The position numbers were made by a program, and so were the translations under genes. A stretch of 64,000 bases of DNA from JACVRW01 sp036407035 (GTDB lineage: Bacteria; Actinomycetota; Thermoleophilia; Solirubrobacterales; Thermoleophilaceae), in assembly GCA_036407035.1 (NCBI GenBank), contig DASXAA010000093.1:23325-87324 (forward strand). The letters are read 5' to 3'. Under the pieces are notes generated by a model. That model did not search any database. It was not told the origin of the DNA and saw nothing but the letters and a program-made list of their open reading frames with translations. Within the stretch, counting starts at the first letter, position 1; each line of letters begins with the position of its first letter. Below are positions 51,579 to 59,869 of the stretch, one piece after another.

Positions 51579-51882
51579 CCTTCCCGAGGTGCCCGACCCC
51601 GCCGCCCTGCCCGAACCCGAGACCAGGCAGCTGCCGGTCCTCGCCGAGCCGCGGACGATCGAGCGCCCGGCGCCGGTGCCGCTCCCCGCTGCCGTGGCGG
51701 CCGCGGCGAGCGGGTTCCTGCTGGGCGTCGCGACCTTCCTGCTCGTGAAGGTCCTCCGCCGCCCGCGCGGCGTTGCCGTGCCGCGGCGCCGCGGCGGCCG
51801 CATGTTCCGCCGCGGGCAGCGCGTGGAGGTTGCGGCCAGCCGCTCGTTCCTGGTGGACATCCACCTGCTGAAGGACCGATAG
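51556..51882 (+). CDS. Small single-pass membrane protein
   Basis: A 108-residue protein with a Pro-rich N-terminal third, one transmembrane segment (PAAVAAAASGFLLGVATFLL) and a basic C-terminal part (RRPRGVAVPRRRGGRMFRRG, then VEVAASRSFLVDIHLLKDR). No family known. ATG 51556 is inside the GNAT gene, overlapping its last 23 nt, so it is co-transcribed and probably coupled. The orientation is likely N-out/C-in by the positive-inside rule. Confidence 0.7.
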   Translation: MSVRLPGNLPEVPDPAALPEPETRQLPVLAEPRTIERPAPVPLPAAVAAAASGFLLGVATFLLVKVLRRPRGVAVPRRRGGRMFRRGQRVEVAASRSFLVDIHLLKDR

Positions 51883-51908
51883 CCCGGACCGCCGTCATCG
51901 AGCGCGAC

Positions 51909-52733
51909 GTGATCCCGGCGGGCGCCTACCGGCTGCCGGGGGCGGGGCGCGACGGTGTGCTGCTGCGCCGCGAGGGGGCGCTCGTGCGGCTGCTCCACGT
52001 CGGCGACGAGCCCGTCATCGTGCGCGCCTGGACCGCCGCCGGCGCGGTCAGGCTGCGTGCCGAGGGCCGCGACCGCGACGCCGCGCTCCACGCCCTCGAC
52101 AGGATGCGCTTCGCGCTCGGCACCGACCACGACCTGTCCGACTTCCACGCCCAGTTCCGGCGCGACCGCCTGATCGGGCCGGCCATCCGCACCCGGCCGT
52201 GGGTGCGCCCGCGGCGGCGTCCCGAGCCCTTCGAGGCGCTCGCCTGGGCGATCTGCGAGCAGCTGATCGACTCGGGTCGCGCCGGGGCGATCCAGCGCAG
52301 AATCGTCCGCCGCCACGGCCCGCGGAGCGCATGCGGGACGCTGCGCGACGTGCCCTCCGCGCGCTTCGTGGCCGGCCGCTCGCCCGCGGAGCTCGAGGCC
52401 TGCGGCCTCGCCGGCAAGCGCGCGATCGCGATGATCAGGGCGGCCCGCGAGGTGGCGTCGGGCCGCGCCGACCTGACCCTCCACGAGGAGGCCTGGCGGC
52501 GCCTGCGGGCGATCCCGAACGTCGGCTCGTGGACGCTCGAGATGCTGGCGTTCGAGGGCCAGGGGCGCGACGACCAGCTGCCGGCCGGCGACCTCGCCTA
52601 CGTCAAGCTCGTCGGCCGGCTGGCCGGGCTCGGCCGGCGCGCGACCGAGGACGAGGTGCGCGCGTTCTTCGCCCCCTACGAGCCGTACGGGGCGCTGGCC
52701 GGGCTCTACGCCCTGAACGTCAGGTTCGTGTGA
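51909..52733 (+). CDS. alkA: DNA-3-methyladenine glycosylase II, AlkA-like
   Basis: A base-excision repair glycosylase of the HhH-GPD superfamily, 274 residues, removing alkylated purines. An N-terminal beta domain is followed by AWAICEQLIDSGRAGAIQRR (helices), the hairpin LRAIPNVGSWTLEMLAF and the catalytic Asp in PAGDLAYVKLVGRL. It lacks the C-terminal Fe-S Cys cluster of MutY/Nth. GTG 51909 is used; no better start is visible. It begins 26 nt after the small membrane protein and may share its transcript. Confidence 0.88.
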   Translation: MIPAGAYRLPGAGRDGVLLRREGALVRLLHVGDEPVIVRAWTAAGAVRLRAEGRDRDAALHALDRMRFALGTDHDLSDFHAQFRRDRLIGPAIRTRPWVRPRRRPEPFEALAWAICEQLIDSGRAGAIQRRIVRRHGPRSACGTLRDVPSARFVAGRSPAELEACGLAGKRAIAMIRAAREVASGRADLTLHEEAWRRLRAIPNVGSWTLEMLAFEGQGRDDQLPAGDLAYVKLVGRLAGLGRRATEDEVRAFFAPYEPYGALAGLYALNVRFV

Positions 52734-52744
52734 CGGCCGCCCAG

Positions 52745-52750
52745 TAGGAT
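52745..52750 (+). promoter_or_regulatory. Predicted -10 element (TAGGAT) for msrB
   Basis: TAGGAT is eight bases upstream of the msrB ATG, with a short CGGGG between, pointing to a nearly leaderless transcript. Confidence 0.35.
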
Positions 52751-52758
52751 CGACGGGG

Positions 52759-53157
52759 ATGACCGAGAAACTCGAGAGAACAGAAGAGGAGTGGCGCGCC
52801 GAGCTCCCGGCCGACCGCTATCACGTCCTGCGCGAGGCGGGCACGGAGCCGCCCTTCAGCGGCGCCTACACGTACTCGAAGGCCGACGGCATGTACCGCT
52901 GCGGCGCGTGCGGCGCCGAGCTCTTCAGCTCGGACGCGAAGTTCGACTCCGGCACCGGCTGGCCGAGCTTCACCGAGCCCTCGGTGGCCGAGGCCGTCGA
53001 GCTGGCGGACGACAGCAGCCACGGGATGGTCCGCACCGAGGTCAGGTGCGCCCGCTGCGGCTCGCACCTCGGGCACGTCTTCCCGGACGGGCCCGGCCCC
53101 ACCGGCCAGCGCTACTGCATCAACTCGCTGGCACTCGACCTCGACGAGCAGGGGTAG
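52759..53157 (+). CDS. msrB: Peptide-methionine (R)-S-oxide reductase
   Basis: Reduces methionine-R-sulfoxide in oxidised proteins. The 132-residue length is normal. Zinc ligands are in YRCGACGAELF and VRCARCGSHLGH; the catalytic Cys is in RYCINSLAL. The FDSGTGWPSF substrate block is intact. No resolving-Cys signature is obvious beyond this. Cytoplasmic, with no signal peptide. ATG 52759 is the only likely start. Confidence 0.96.
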   Translation: MTEKLERTEEEWRAELPADRYHVLREAGTEPPFSGAYTYSKADGMYRCGACGAELFSSDAKFDSGTGWPSFTEPSVAEAVELADDSSHGMVRTEVRCARCGSHLGHVFPDGPGPTGQRYCINSLALDLDEQG

Positions 53158-53218
53158 ATGACTGATTCCACGACCCCGCGCGCGCGGATGACGCACGGAT
53201 ACCTTCGCTGGATCGGGG

Positions 53219-53869
53219 TCATCGGGCTCGCCGATACCTCCGGGTAGGGCCCAGCTCCGCCGCGAGTGCGGCGGCGGCCCCGCGGCCGAGCGTCGCGCCG
53301 AGCTCGTCCGGGCGCCAGTCGCCCGGGCGCGCGAGCATCAGCCGCACGCCCGCCTCGCCGCGCGCGACCAGCTCGTGGGCCGCGAGCCAGGCCCCGCGCT
53401 CGGCGCCGGCGCCGAGGCCGGCGGCGCGCATGGCCCGCTCGGCCATGGCGGCGATCTGCTCGGTGATGCGCTCGCGTGAGCGCTGCACGACGCGCGCGAC
53501 CGCGGGCTCCGCGCCGTGCTCGGAGGCGAAGACCACGCGCCACGAGTCGGTGGCCGTCGCCGCCGCCGTCAGGTAGGCGGTGTAGGTGTCGCTGAGGAGC
53601 GCCTGGAGGTCGTCGATCGAGACCCGCTCCGGCATCGCCCCCGCGACCTGCCCGAGCAGCCGCGCCTCCTCGCGCACGAGCAGCGCCTCGAACAGCTCCC
53701 GCTTGCTCGGCCAGCACGCGTAGACCACGGGCTTCGTCACGCCCGCGCCGCGGGCGACCATGTCCATCGACGTGCCGCTGTAGCCGTGCGCCGCGAACAG
53801 CTCGAGCGCCGCGTCGAGCACCAGCGGACGCCGCTTCTCCGGCCCGAGATGGGCGGCGCGCTGCCTCAC
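53219..53869 (-). CDS. TetR-family repressor
   Basis: A 216-residue regulator. The N-terminal helix-turn-helix covers LVLDAALELFAAHGYSGTSM and DMVARGAGVTKPVVYACWPS; the rest is a helical ligand domain. GTG 53869 starts nine bases from a perfect 20-bp palindrome, so it is probably autorepressed. The ligand is unknown. The palindrome is also about 78 bp upstream of the next gene on the + strand, a secreted protein, so both may be controlled. Convergent with msrB without an obvious hairpin between them. Confidence 0.9.
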   Translation of the reverse strand: MRQRAAHLGPEKRRPLVLDAALELFAAHGYSGTSMDMVARGAGVTKPVVYACWPSKRELFEALLVREEARLLGQVAGAMPERVSIDDLQALLSDTYTAYLTAAATATDSWRVVFASEHGAEPAVARVVQRSRERITEQIAAMAERAMRAAGLGAGAERGAWLAAHELVARGEAGVRLMLARPGDWRPDELGATLGRGAAAALAAELGPTRRYRRAR

Positions 53870-53877
53870 CGCGAAAA

Positions 53878-53897
53878 ATCCTACTCTGAAGTAGGAT
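53878..53897. promoter_or_regulatory. TetR operator (perfect palindrome)
   Basis: ATCCTACT (53878-53885) and AGTAGGAT (53890-53897) are perfect inverted arms around CTGA. The site lies just upstream of the tetR start codon in the intergenic region, as expected for an autoregulatory operator. Confidence 0.75.
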
Positions 53898-53974
53898 CAG
53901 CGCGCGATTCGCGATCCGGGCGCCGGGATGGCAGCCTGGGGCGGAGCTGTCGGAGGAGAGCGAAGGAGGCGCAG

Positions 53975-54754
53975 ATGCGGACGGTTGCAATCACCCTGGC
54001 CCTGCTGGCGGGAGCGGCATTCGTGCCGGCGGCCCTGGCGGCGCCCCCCTCGGGGCAGGACACGCTGGTCGGGCTCACGTCGTCGATCGGGCCGGCGATC
54101 TCGAAGCCGGGCGGCCCGTCGCGCTCGATGGGCCTGACCGTCGGCACCACCTTCCGCTCGCCCGCGCCCAACCAGGTGTTCCGCCCGCAGACCCTTACGA
54201 AGGCCGAGATCCTGTTCAGCAACGGGGCGATCGTGAACTCCAAGCTCTTCCCCGGCTGCAACGTCTCGAAGCTCATCCGCGCGCGGGGCAACCGCAAGGT
54301 CTGCCCCAAGGGCTCCCACATCGGCTCGGGCAAGGCGATCGGCAAGGCCGGTGACACGGACAACCCGCTGGTCCAGCCGCTCACCGTCGACGTCTACGTC
54401 GGCAAGCCCGGCAAGAACCTCATCTTCTACCTGCGCAGCTCGCGCCCGATCAGCATCAACCAGGCGATCGTCGCGCCGCTCGTGCCGGTGAAGAGCCACT
54501 TCTACGCGTGGAAGCTGACGCTCAAGGTGCCGCAGACGCTGCAGCTGCCGCTGCCCGGCGTGCCGGCGTCGGTGACCGACTTCAACGTCACCGTGAAGGG
54601 CACGGTGAAACGCCACGGGCGCAAGCGCGGCTTCGTCGAGACCTCCCTCTGCCCGCCGGGCGCGCAGGTGCCCATCAACGGCCGGTTCACCTTCGCCGAC
54701 GGCGCGGTGCAGACGCTCAACTCGGGGATCGTCTGCGGCGGCAAGCTGCCGTAG
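53975..54754 (+). CDS. Secreted protein of unknown function
   Basis: A 259-residue exported protein. MRTVAITLALLAGAAFVPAA with ALAAPP makes a signal peptide. The mature part is basic and beta-rich with four Cys (PGCNVS, RKVCPKG, SLCPPG, GIVCGG). The sections FRPQTLTKAEILFSNGAIVN and GSHIGSGKA suggest a repeated sandwich fold; similar proteins seem to be common in Thermoleophilia, but I cannot name a function. GAAGGAGGC lies just before ATG 53975. The TetR operator upstream implies induction by a small molecule. It converges with the thiY gene, only 6 bp away. Confidence 0.72.
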   Translation: MRTVAITLALLAGAAFVPAALAAPPSGQDTLVGLTSSIGPAISKPGGPSRSMGLTVGTTFRSPAPNQVFRPQTLTKAEILFSNGAIVNSKLFPGCNVSKLIRARGNRKVCPKGSHIGSGKAIGKAGDTDNPLVQPLTVDVYVGKPGKNLIFYLRSSRPISINQAIVAPLVPVKSHFYAWKLTLKVPQTLQLPLPGVPASVTDFNVTVKGTVKRHGRKRGFVETSLCPPGAQVPINGRFTFADGAVQTLNSGIVCGGKLP

Positions 54755-54760
54755 CTCGTC

Positions 54761-55762
54761 CTACAGCCCGGACCCCGGCAGCAGGTCGTTCGTGAAGGCC
54801 GCGTCGGGGTCCGGCGCCTGCCGCAGCAGGTCGTTGTCGTGCATCCACTCGGCGAAGGCCTGCCACTGGGCGGGGTCCTGCCAGCCGAACGGCTTCCCCT
54901 TCGGCGGGAAGAACAGCGGCAGCGTCGCGCGCACGGAGGCGCGCTGGAGCCGGGGATCGAGGTCGCGGTTGGCCTCCAGCAGGCCGTCGATCGCCTTGCT
55001 CGGGTCGTCGCGCAGCGCCCGCGCGCCGCGCGACAGTGCGCCGATGAAGGCGCGGATCTTCTCGCCGTCGCGCTCGAGCGCGTCGCCGTTCGCCACGAGC
55101 ACGAGCTCGTTGTAGGAGGGCACGCCGGCGCGCTCCATCCGGATGATGCGCGGCTTGCGGCCCTGCAGCCGCAGCTGCACGCCCTCGTAGTTCCAGAAGC
55201 CGCCCAGGATCGCGTCGACCTTGCCGGTCACGAGCGCCGGGACGAGGCCGAAGCCGACGTTGCGCTGCTTGACCGAGCCCGCGTCCACGCCGGCGTCGGC
55301 GAGGATCGTCTGGAGGTAGGCCGACTGGTAGTCGATGCCGGCTGTCCCGACGGTCTTGCCCTTCAGGTCGGCGGGTCCGTGGATGCCGGCCTTCGGGAGC
55401 GAGATGATCGAGGTGAGGGGCTTCTGGACGATCGCCCCGACGGAGACCACGTTCAGCCCCTGGTCGCGCGCCCGCAGCACCTCGGGCTCGTACGAGACGG
55501 CCAGGTCCACCCGCCCTGCCGCCACCTGCTTGATCGGGGCGGCGGGATCGGCCGGTGTGCGGATGTCAGCCGCGAGCCCGGCCTGCTCGAAGTCGCCCGC
55601 CGCCTTCGCCGCGTAGATGCCGGCGTGGTCGGCGTTCGGGAAGAAGTCGAGCATCAGCTCCACGTGCTTCGAGCCCTTCGGCTCGAGCACGTCCTTCTTC
55701 TCGCCGCAGCCGGCGAGCGCGATCGACAGGACGAGCAGCAGCGCCGCGAGGCGTCGCGTCAT
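54761..55762 (-). CDS. thiY: ThiY-like pyrimidine-binding lipoprotein of an ABC transporter
   Basis: Substrate-binding lipoprotein of the NMT1/THI5-like family, 333 residues, which captures a thiamin pyrimidine precursor at the cell surface. Signal MTRRLAALLLVLSIALAGC with lipobox ALAGC; mature part begins with VELMLDFFPNADHAGIYAA, the family block (LDWxPNxxHxG). It is the last gene of thiZ-thiX-thiY; its ATG 55762 overlaps the thiX stop. The TPP riboswitch upstream of thiZ confirms a thiamin role. HMP or formylaminopyrimidine are the possible ligands. Confidence 0.92.
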   Translation of the reverse strand: MTRRLAALLLVLSIALAGCGEKKDVLEPKGSKHVELMLDFFPNADHAGIYAAKAAGDFEQAGLAADIRTPADPAAPIKQVAAGRVDLAVSYEPEVLRARDQGLNVVSVGAIVQKPLTSIISLPKAGIHGPADLKGKTVGTAGIDYQSAYLQTILADAGVDAGSVKQRNVGFGLVPALVTGKVDAILGGFWNYEGVQLRLQGRKPRIIRMERAGVPSYNELVLVANGDALERDGEKIRAFIGALSRGARALRDDPSKAIDGLLEANRDLDPRLQRASVRATLPLFFPPKGKPFGWQDPAQWQAFAEWMHDNDLLRQAPDPDAAFTNDLLPGSGL

Positions 55763-56511
55763 GCGGGCGTTTCCTTTCGGTTCCACGGGCACGCCACGCG
55801 CTCGGCGAGCGTCGCGAGCGCGAACAGCGCGACCGCCATCAGGGTCAGGATCACGATCCCGGCGTACACGCGCGGCGTCTGGAGCTGGGTGTTGCCGAGC
55901 AGCACGAGCCGGCCGAGGCCCTCGTCGGCGCCGGCCCATTCGCCGAACACGGCGCCGATCACGGAGACGGTCGCGGCGATGCGCAGGCCGCTGAAGAAGT
56001 AGGGCATGGCGCTCGGCAGCTCGACCTTGCGGAGCGTCTGGAGCCGCGAGGCGCCCAGGCTGCGCATCAGCTTGAGCAGCTCGGGCTCGACGGAGCGCAG
56101 GCCGTCCAGCACGTTGACCGTGATCGGGAAGAAGCAGATCAGCGCGACGATCGCGAGCTTCGGGCCGATGCCGTAGTCGAAGGCGAGCACGAAGATCGGC
56201 GCGAGCACCACGATCGGGATCGCCTGCGAGGCGACGAGCAGCGGGTAGGCGGCGTCGCGGAGCGGCCGGTAGAGGTGCATGAGGGTGGCGAAGGCGAGCC
56301 CGGCGACGACCGCGATCGCGAGTCCGAGCAGCACCTCGGTCAACGTCACCCAGGCGTTGTCCATGAGCAGCGACCAGTCGTCGCGCAGCGCGCGCCAGGT
56401 CTCGACCGGCGATGCGAGCGTGAGGTCGTCCACCGAGTGCAGCGAGGCCACGCCCTGCCAGGCGAGCCCGGCCAGCAGCAGCAGCAGCGCCGCGAGCGCC
56501 ACGCGCCTCAC
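55759..56511 (-). CDS. thiX: ThiX-like permease of the pyrimidine ABC transporter
   Basis: Inner-membrane permease of 250 residues with about six hydrophobic segments. The ABC coupling motif is LMRSLGASRLQTLRKVELPS (EAA-like loop), matching BPD_transp_1. It shares 4 nt with the ATPase gene at its start (GTG 56511) and 4 nt with thiY at its end. It imports the pyrimidine precursor with ThiY and ThiZ. Confidence 0.93.
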   Translation of the reverse strand: MRRVALAALLLLLAGLAWQGVASLHSVDDLTLASPVETWRALRDDWSLLMDNAWVTLTEVLLGLAIAVVAGLAFATLMHLYRPLRDAAYPLLVASQAIPIVVLAPIFVLAFDYGIGPKLAIVALICFFPITVNVLDGLRSVEPELLKLMRSLGASRLQTLRKVELPSAMPYFFSGLRIAATVSVIGAVFGEWAGADEGLGRLVLLGNTQLQTPRVYAGIVILTLMAVALFALATLAERVACPWNRKETPA

Positions 56512-57320
56512 AGGCCGCCCTCCAGCGCCGCGAGCGCGCGCTCCTCGAGCCGGGCGAACTCGGGGTCCGTGACGACCGCCCGCCGCGAGCGGGGGCGCGG
56601 GAGCGTCACCTCGAGCTCCGCCACCACGCGGCCCGGCCGCGGCGACATGATCGCCACGCGGTCGGCGAGGAAGATCGCCTCCCCCACGTCGTGGGTCACG
56701 AGCAGGACCGTGCGCGGCTCGGCCGCGAGCGCGCCGGCGAGCCACTGCTGCATGGCGGCGCGGGTCATCGAGTCGAGCGCGCCGAACGGCTCGTCGAGCA
56801 GCAGCACGGGCCGGCCCGCCAGCAGCGTGCGCAGGAACGCGATCCGCTGGCGCATGCCGCCGGAGAGGTCCGCGGGGTAGGCGCGCTCGAACTCGGCGAG
56901 CCCGAAGCGCTCGAAGAGCGGCGCCGCGCGGCGTCGCGCCTCGGCGCGCGGGACGCCCTGGCACTCGAGCGCCAGCCCGGCGTTGGCGAGGCCGTCGCGC
57001 CAGGGGAGCAGGAGGTCGCGCTGGGGCATGTAGGCGCAGGAGCCGCGCCTGGCGGCGGCGCCGGCGGCCGCGCCGGCCCGGACGGAGCCCTCGTCGGGCT
57101 CCTGGAGCCCCGCGACGAGCTCGAGCAGTGTGGACTTGCCGCAGCCGGAGGGGCCGACGACGGCCACCACCTCGCGCGGAGCGACGCGCAGGTCGAGCGC
57201 GTCGAGGGCGAGCACCTCGCGGCGGCGCGCCCGATATCGCCGGGACACGCCCTCGAGGGCGACCCCTGTCTGCTCCAACGAGAGAGGCTCCTTCTCGGGA
57301 GCCTCGGTCTGCATCTGCAT
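56508..57320 (-). CDS. thiZ: ThiZ-like ATPase of the pyrimidine ABC transporter
   Basis: ATP-binding subunit of 270 residues with Walker A VGPSGCGKS, a signature LSGGMRQR, Walker B VLLLDEPFGALD and switch His in LVTHD. The ATG at 57320 is preferred because GGAGGGAG is 5 nt upstream; the ATG at 57338 is inside the GTAATGC core of the riboswitch. First gene of thiZXY. Expression should fall when thiamin pyrophosphate is plentiful, through the leader RNA. Confidence 0.94.
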   Translation of the reverse strand: MQMQTEAPEKEPLSLEQTGVALEGVSRRYRARRREVLALDALDLRVAPREVVAVVGPSGCGKSTLLELVAGLQEPDEGSVRAGAAAGAAARRGSCAYMPQRDLLLPWRDGLANAGLALECQGVPRAEARRRAAPLFERFGLAEFERAYPADLSGGMRQRIAFLRTLLAGRPVLLLDEPFGALDSMTRAAMQQWLAGALAAEPRTVLLVTHDVGEAIFLADRVAIMSPRPGRVVAELEVTLPRPRSRRAVVTDPEFARLEERALAALEGGL

Positions 57321-57323
57321 CGC

Positions 57324-57426
57324 TCCCTCCGCGGGCATTACCCCACAGGTTCGAAGGGTCAGCGCCGGGCGACCACGTCAGTCGAGTGCGCTATCTCAGC
57401 CCGCTTGCCCGCGAGCCCCCCTGACT
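57324..57426 (-). ncRNA. TPP riboswitch (THI element)
   Basis: On the minus strand the conserved THI-box pieces appear in order: GGCTGAGA (57401-57394), GACCCTTCGAACCTG (57360-57346) and GTAATGC (57341-57335), ending next to the GGAGGGA ribosome site of thiZ. The aptamer therefore overlaps the translation start region and likely controls translation by sequestering the ribosome site. Boundaries are approximate. Confidence 0.92.
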
Positions 57427-57452
57427 TGTACGCAGCGGAGTGTATCTGGATT

Positions 57453-57465
57453 GGGGCGTCGCCCC
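57453..57465. terminator. Short hairpin between the VWA gene and the thi operon
   Basis: GGGGCG-T-CGCCCC, a perfect 6-bp inverted repeat around one base, lies 100 bp past the end of the VWA gene and just upstream of the riboswitch. The promoter of the thi operon must also lie in the 57427-57565 interval; no clear hexamers found. Confidence 0.35.
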
Positions 57466-57565
57466 GCCGCGAACTACGGCAACCAGGAGGTCGCGCGCGC
57501 GGCCGCGCTTTCCGCGGATCGCGGCACCTGGGCCGGCAACCGGGCACCCGGCGAGCGACACCGAC

Positions 57566-58957
57566 CTACGCCGCAGTCCGAAGCTCCGCCAGCGCGTTCA
57601 CGAACGCCTCCAGCTGCTTCGTCGTCCAGCACTCGAACACGCCGTCGCAGAACGGCTCGTACGCCGACATCACGGAGTCGCCGTAGTTCCAGTACAGGCG
57701 CGGCTCCGGGTTGATCCAGAACGTGCGGCCGGCCGCCGCCGACACGCGCGCGAACGCGAGCGCGTGTGGCTCGCGGCCGTTCGTGCGCGCGTCGCCCAGC
57801 ACGATCACGGTCGAGCGCGGGTCGAGGTCGTCGATCACCTTCTCCATGAACTCGAGCCACACGCGGCCGTAGTCGGTGTAGCCCGACACGTCGGCCACGC
57901 CGGCGTCCGTGGCGATCCGCCGCGACACCGCCTCGAAGCTGCGCTCGCGCTCGAACACGTCGGTGACCTCCGAGATCCGCTCGACGAACACGAACGAGCG
58001 CAGCTTGCGGAACTGGTCGTGCAGCGCGTGCAGCACCGACAGGAAGAACACGCTGGCGCTCGTGACGCTGGTGGACACGTCGCAGAGCACGTAGAGCTCG
58101 GGCCGCTTCGGGCGCCGCGGCCGGTACTTGAGGTTGAGAGGCACGCCGCCCGTCTCGAGCGAGGCGCGCATCGTGCGCCGCACGTCCACCTGCCAGGAGC
58201 GGCGCCGCCCGCGGTGCTCGCGCCCGTGCGAGGCCAGACGGCGCTTCATCTGCGCCACCACACGGTGGACCTGGGAGAGGTCCTGCGCCGGGTTCGACGG
58301 CAGGGCGCGGTCGAACTCGCGCAGCGGCTTTGCGGGCGGCAGCGACTGCGTGCGCTCGATCGCCTGGCGCTCGAGCTCGCGGCGGATGTGGCGCTCGAAC
58401 TCCTGCAGGTGCTCGCGCGGCACGCTGTCGGGGTCGTCGCGCTCGCCGCCCGCCCGGCCCGCCTTGAGGCCGAGCGTGCGCCTGATCCGCTGCACGTCCA
58501 CGCCGATCACGCCGGAGCCCTCGCCCTGGCGGCCGAAGGCGGCGATCGCGAGCCGCGCGAGGTCGCGCATGTCGCCGTCGTTGCCGGCGCGGATCGCCTC
58601 GCGGATGCGCTCGCGCAGCGCCTCGAGGTCGAGTCCCTCGGCGCCCTCGAAGCGCTCCTCCTTCAGCCCGCGCTCGACCGCCTCGCGCTCGACCGCACGG
58701 AAGAAGAAGCGCTCGAACAGCACGTCGAGCACGTGGCGGTCCTCCTGCGACTTGGCGAGCGTCGCGGCGAGCGCCTCGCGGAAGTCCTCCTGCGAGGTCC
58801 AGCTGACGACGTCGAGCGCGTGGAAGGCGTCGAGCAGCTCGGACGTGCCGACCGCCACGCCCTCCCGGCGCAGCTCGTCGGCGAACTCGAGCAGCCGCGG
58901 GGCCATCCCTGGCGGGCCCTTCGGGTCCGGCATGCCTCCGTAGAGCGAGCGGCTCAC
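57566..58957 (-). CDS. VWA-domain protein, CoxE-like
   Basis: A 463-residue protein of the CoxE family, which works with MoxR ATPases as a metal-insertion or complex-assembly pair. A helical N-terminal half precedes a von Willebrand factor A domain whose metal site is CDVSTSVTSASVF (DxSxS), with later RSTVIVLGDARTNG. The middle is highly charged (RRELERQAIERTQ). Start uncertain: GTG 58957, ATG 58933 or 58906 (MAPRLLEFADEL fits the family start). It lies downstream of a moxR gene on the same strand, separated by a secreted protein gene. Confidence 0.9.
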   Translation of the reverse strand: MSRSLYGGMPDPKGPPGMAPRLLEFADELRREGVAVGTSELLDAFHALDVVSWTSQEDFREALAATLAKSQEDRHVLDVLFERFFFRAVEREAVERGLKEERFEGAEGLDLEALRERIREAIRAGNDGDMRDLARLAIAAFGRQGEGSGVIGVDVQRIRRTLGLKAGRAGGERDDPDSVPREHLQEFERHIRRELERQAIERTQSLPPAKPLREFDRALPSNPAQDLSQVHRVVAQMKRRLASHGREHRGRRRSWQVDVRRTMRASLETGGVPLNLKYRPRRPKRPELYVLCDVSTSVTSASVFFLSVLHALHDQFRKLRSFVFVERISEVTDVFERERSFEAVSRRIATDAGVADVSGYTDYGRVWLEFMEKVIDDLDPRSTVIVLGDARTNGREPHALAFARVSAAAGRTFWINPEPRLYWNYGDSVMSAYEPFCDGVFECWTTKQLEAFVNALAELRTAA

Positions 58958-58980
58958 CCCGCCAGGATACGCGGGGCGAA

Positions 58981-59023
58981 CCGCCCGCCCTCGGCCTCAG
59001 AGCCGCCCGCCCTCGGCCCTCAG
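58981..59023. repeat. Tandem duplication at the end of the secreted protein gene
   Basis: CCGCCCGCCCTCGGCCTCAG at 58981-59000 is repeated at 59003-59023 with one extra C. The second copy contains the stop codon of the secreted gene (TGA, minus strand); the first repeats it in the intergenic gap. Looks like recent local slippage. Confidence 0.7.
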
Positions 59024-59757
59024 CGCTTCCTGCCGATCCGCTTGAAGCTCGCCGCCCACCAGATCGAGGTGGTCTCGGAGCTCTCGTCCGTGTCGATCGT
59101 CCGCGTGCCGCGCGCGATCAGCTCGAACTTGCCCTGGGCGAAGAGCAGGCCCAGGTCGCGGCGGTCGAAGCGGTGCCCGATCGGCCTGAACTGCGTGTTG
59201 TAGTGCAGCAGGTGCGGGAACGCGTCCGAGCCGTTCGGGCAGTTCTTGAACGGGTCGGCCGGCGTCTCGCCCTGGGTCATGTAGAGCATGTTCTTCGGCG
59301 TCGTGAGGAAGCGCAGGTCCACGGCGATCCCGCGCGCCCGCTTCGTGCCGCAGTCGGGCGGATCGGGGGGCGTGGTCTGCCCCGTCCCGTCGCCCCACGA
59401 GCAGATCTCGCCCGGCGTGCTCGTGATGCTCCCGCTGCGCTTGACGGTGGCGCGCAGCGGCAGATACGAGCGCTTCGCCGGGTCGGGCGGCAGGATCATG
59501 AACGGCCCGCCGCCGCCGCCCGCGCCGCGCAGGAGCTTGACGCGGAGCGGCTTCGAGCTGAACTTCACGGTCTCCCTGCCGCTGCCGTCGAAGGCGACGT
59601 CGCAGCCGCCCTGGTTCGCGTGGGCCTTGCTCCACTTGTTCGTCTGCGCGCCCCGGATCTCGAGCTCGTAGTCGTACATCCTGGGCGCAGCGGCCGCCGG
59701 CCCGGCCGTGGCCATCACCGCGGCAAGGGCCGCGGCACAGCCGAGTGTCACTCGCAT
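59020..59757 (-). CDS. Secreted protein of unknown function in the moxR locus
   Basis: A 245-residue exported protein: MRVTLGCAAALAAVMATAGP with a cleavage-like AAAAPR. Mature features are a Cys in NQGGCDVAF, a Gly-rich GAGGGGGPFMI, and SWGDGTGQTTPPDPPDCGTK, with further Cys in KNCPNG. Beta-rich and likely monomeric outside the cell; no family recognised. ATG 59757 has AAGGAGGG. It sits between moxR and the VWA gene on one strand, suggesting it is either cargo or a partner for that machinery. Confidence 0.75.
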   Translation of the reverse strand: MRVTLGCAAALAAVMATAGPAAAAPRMYDYELEIRGAQTNKWSKAHANQGGCDVAFDGSGRETVKFSSKPLRVKLLRGAGGGGGPFMILPPDPAKRSYLPLRATVKRSGSITSTPGEICSWGDGTGQTTPPDPPDCGTKRARGIAVDLRFLTTPKNMLYMTQGETPADPFKNCPNGSDAFPHLLHYNTQFRPIGHRFDRRDLGLLFAQGKFELIARGTRTIDTDESSETTSIWWAASFKRIGRKR

Positions 59758-59869
59758 CTGGTCCCTCCTTGGGATTCGTTGGCGTTCATGCGGCCAGCGT
59801 CGCCCAGGGCGGCAGGACCGGTAATAGGGAGATCCCTGAACCGGGACCCGAATGTTTCGGTCTAGGGGG

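Noticed and set aside
50433..52484. Upstream in-frame extension of the SPT-like gene on the minus strand
   Set aside because: Extension has no conserved sequence and is antisense to the GNAT, small membrane and glycosylase genes.
57332..57338. ATG at 57338 as start of thiZ
   Set aside because: It belongs to the GTAATGC core of the TPP riboswitch; the next ATG has a proper ribosome site.
59841..59863. Inverted repeat upstream of the secreted moxR-locus gene
   Set aside because: GACCCGAA/TTTCGGTC arms are imperfect and short; too common in GC-rich DNA to call an operator.
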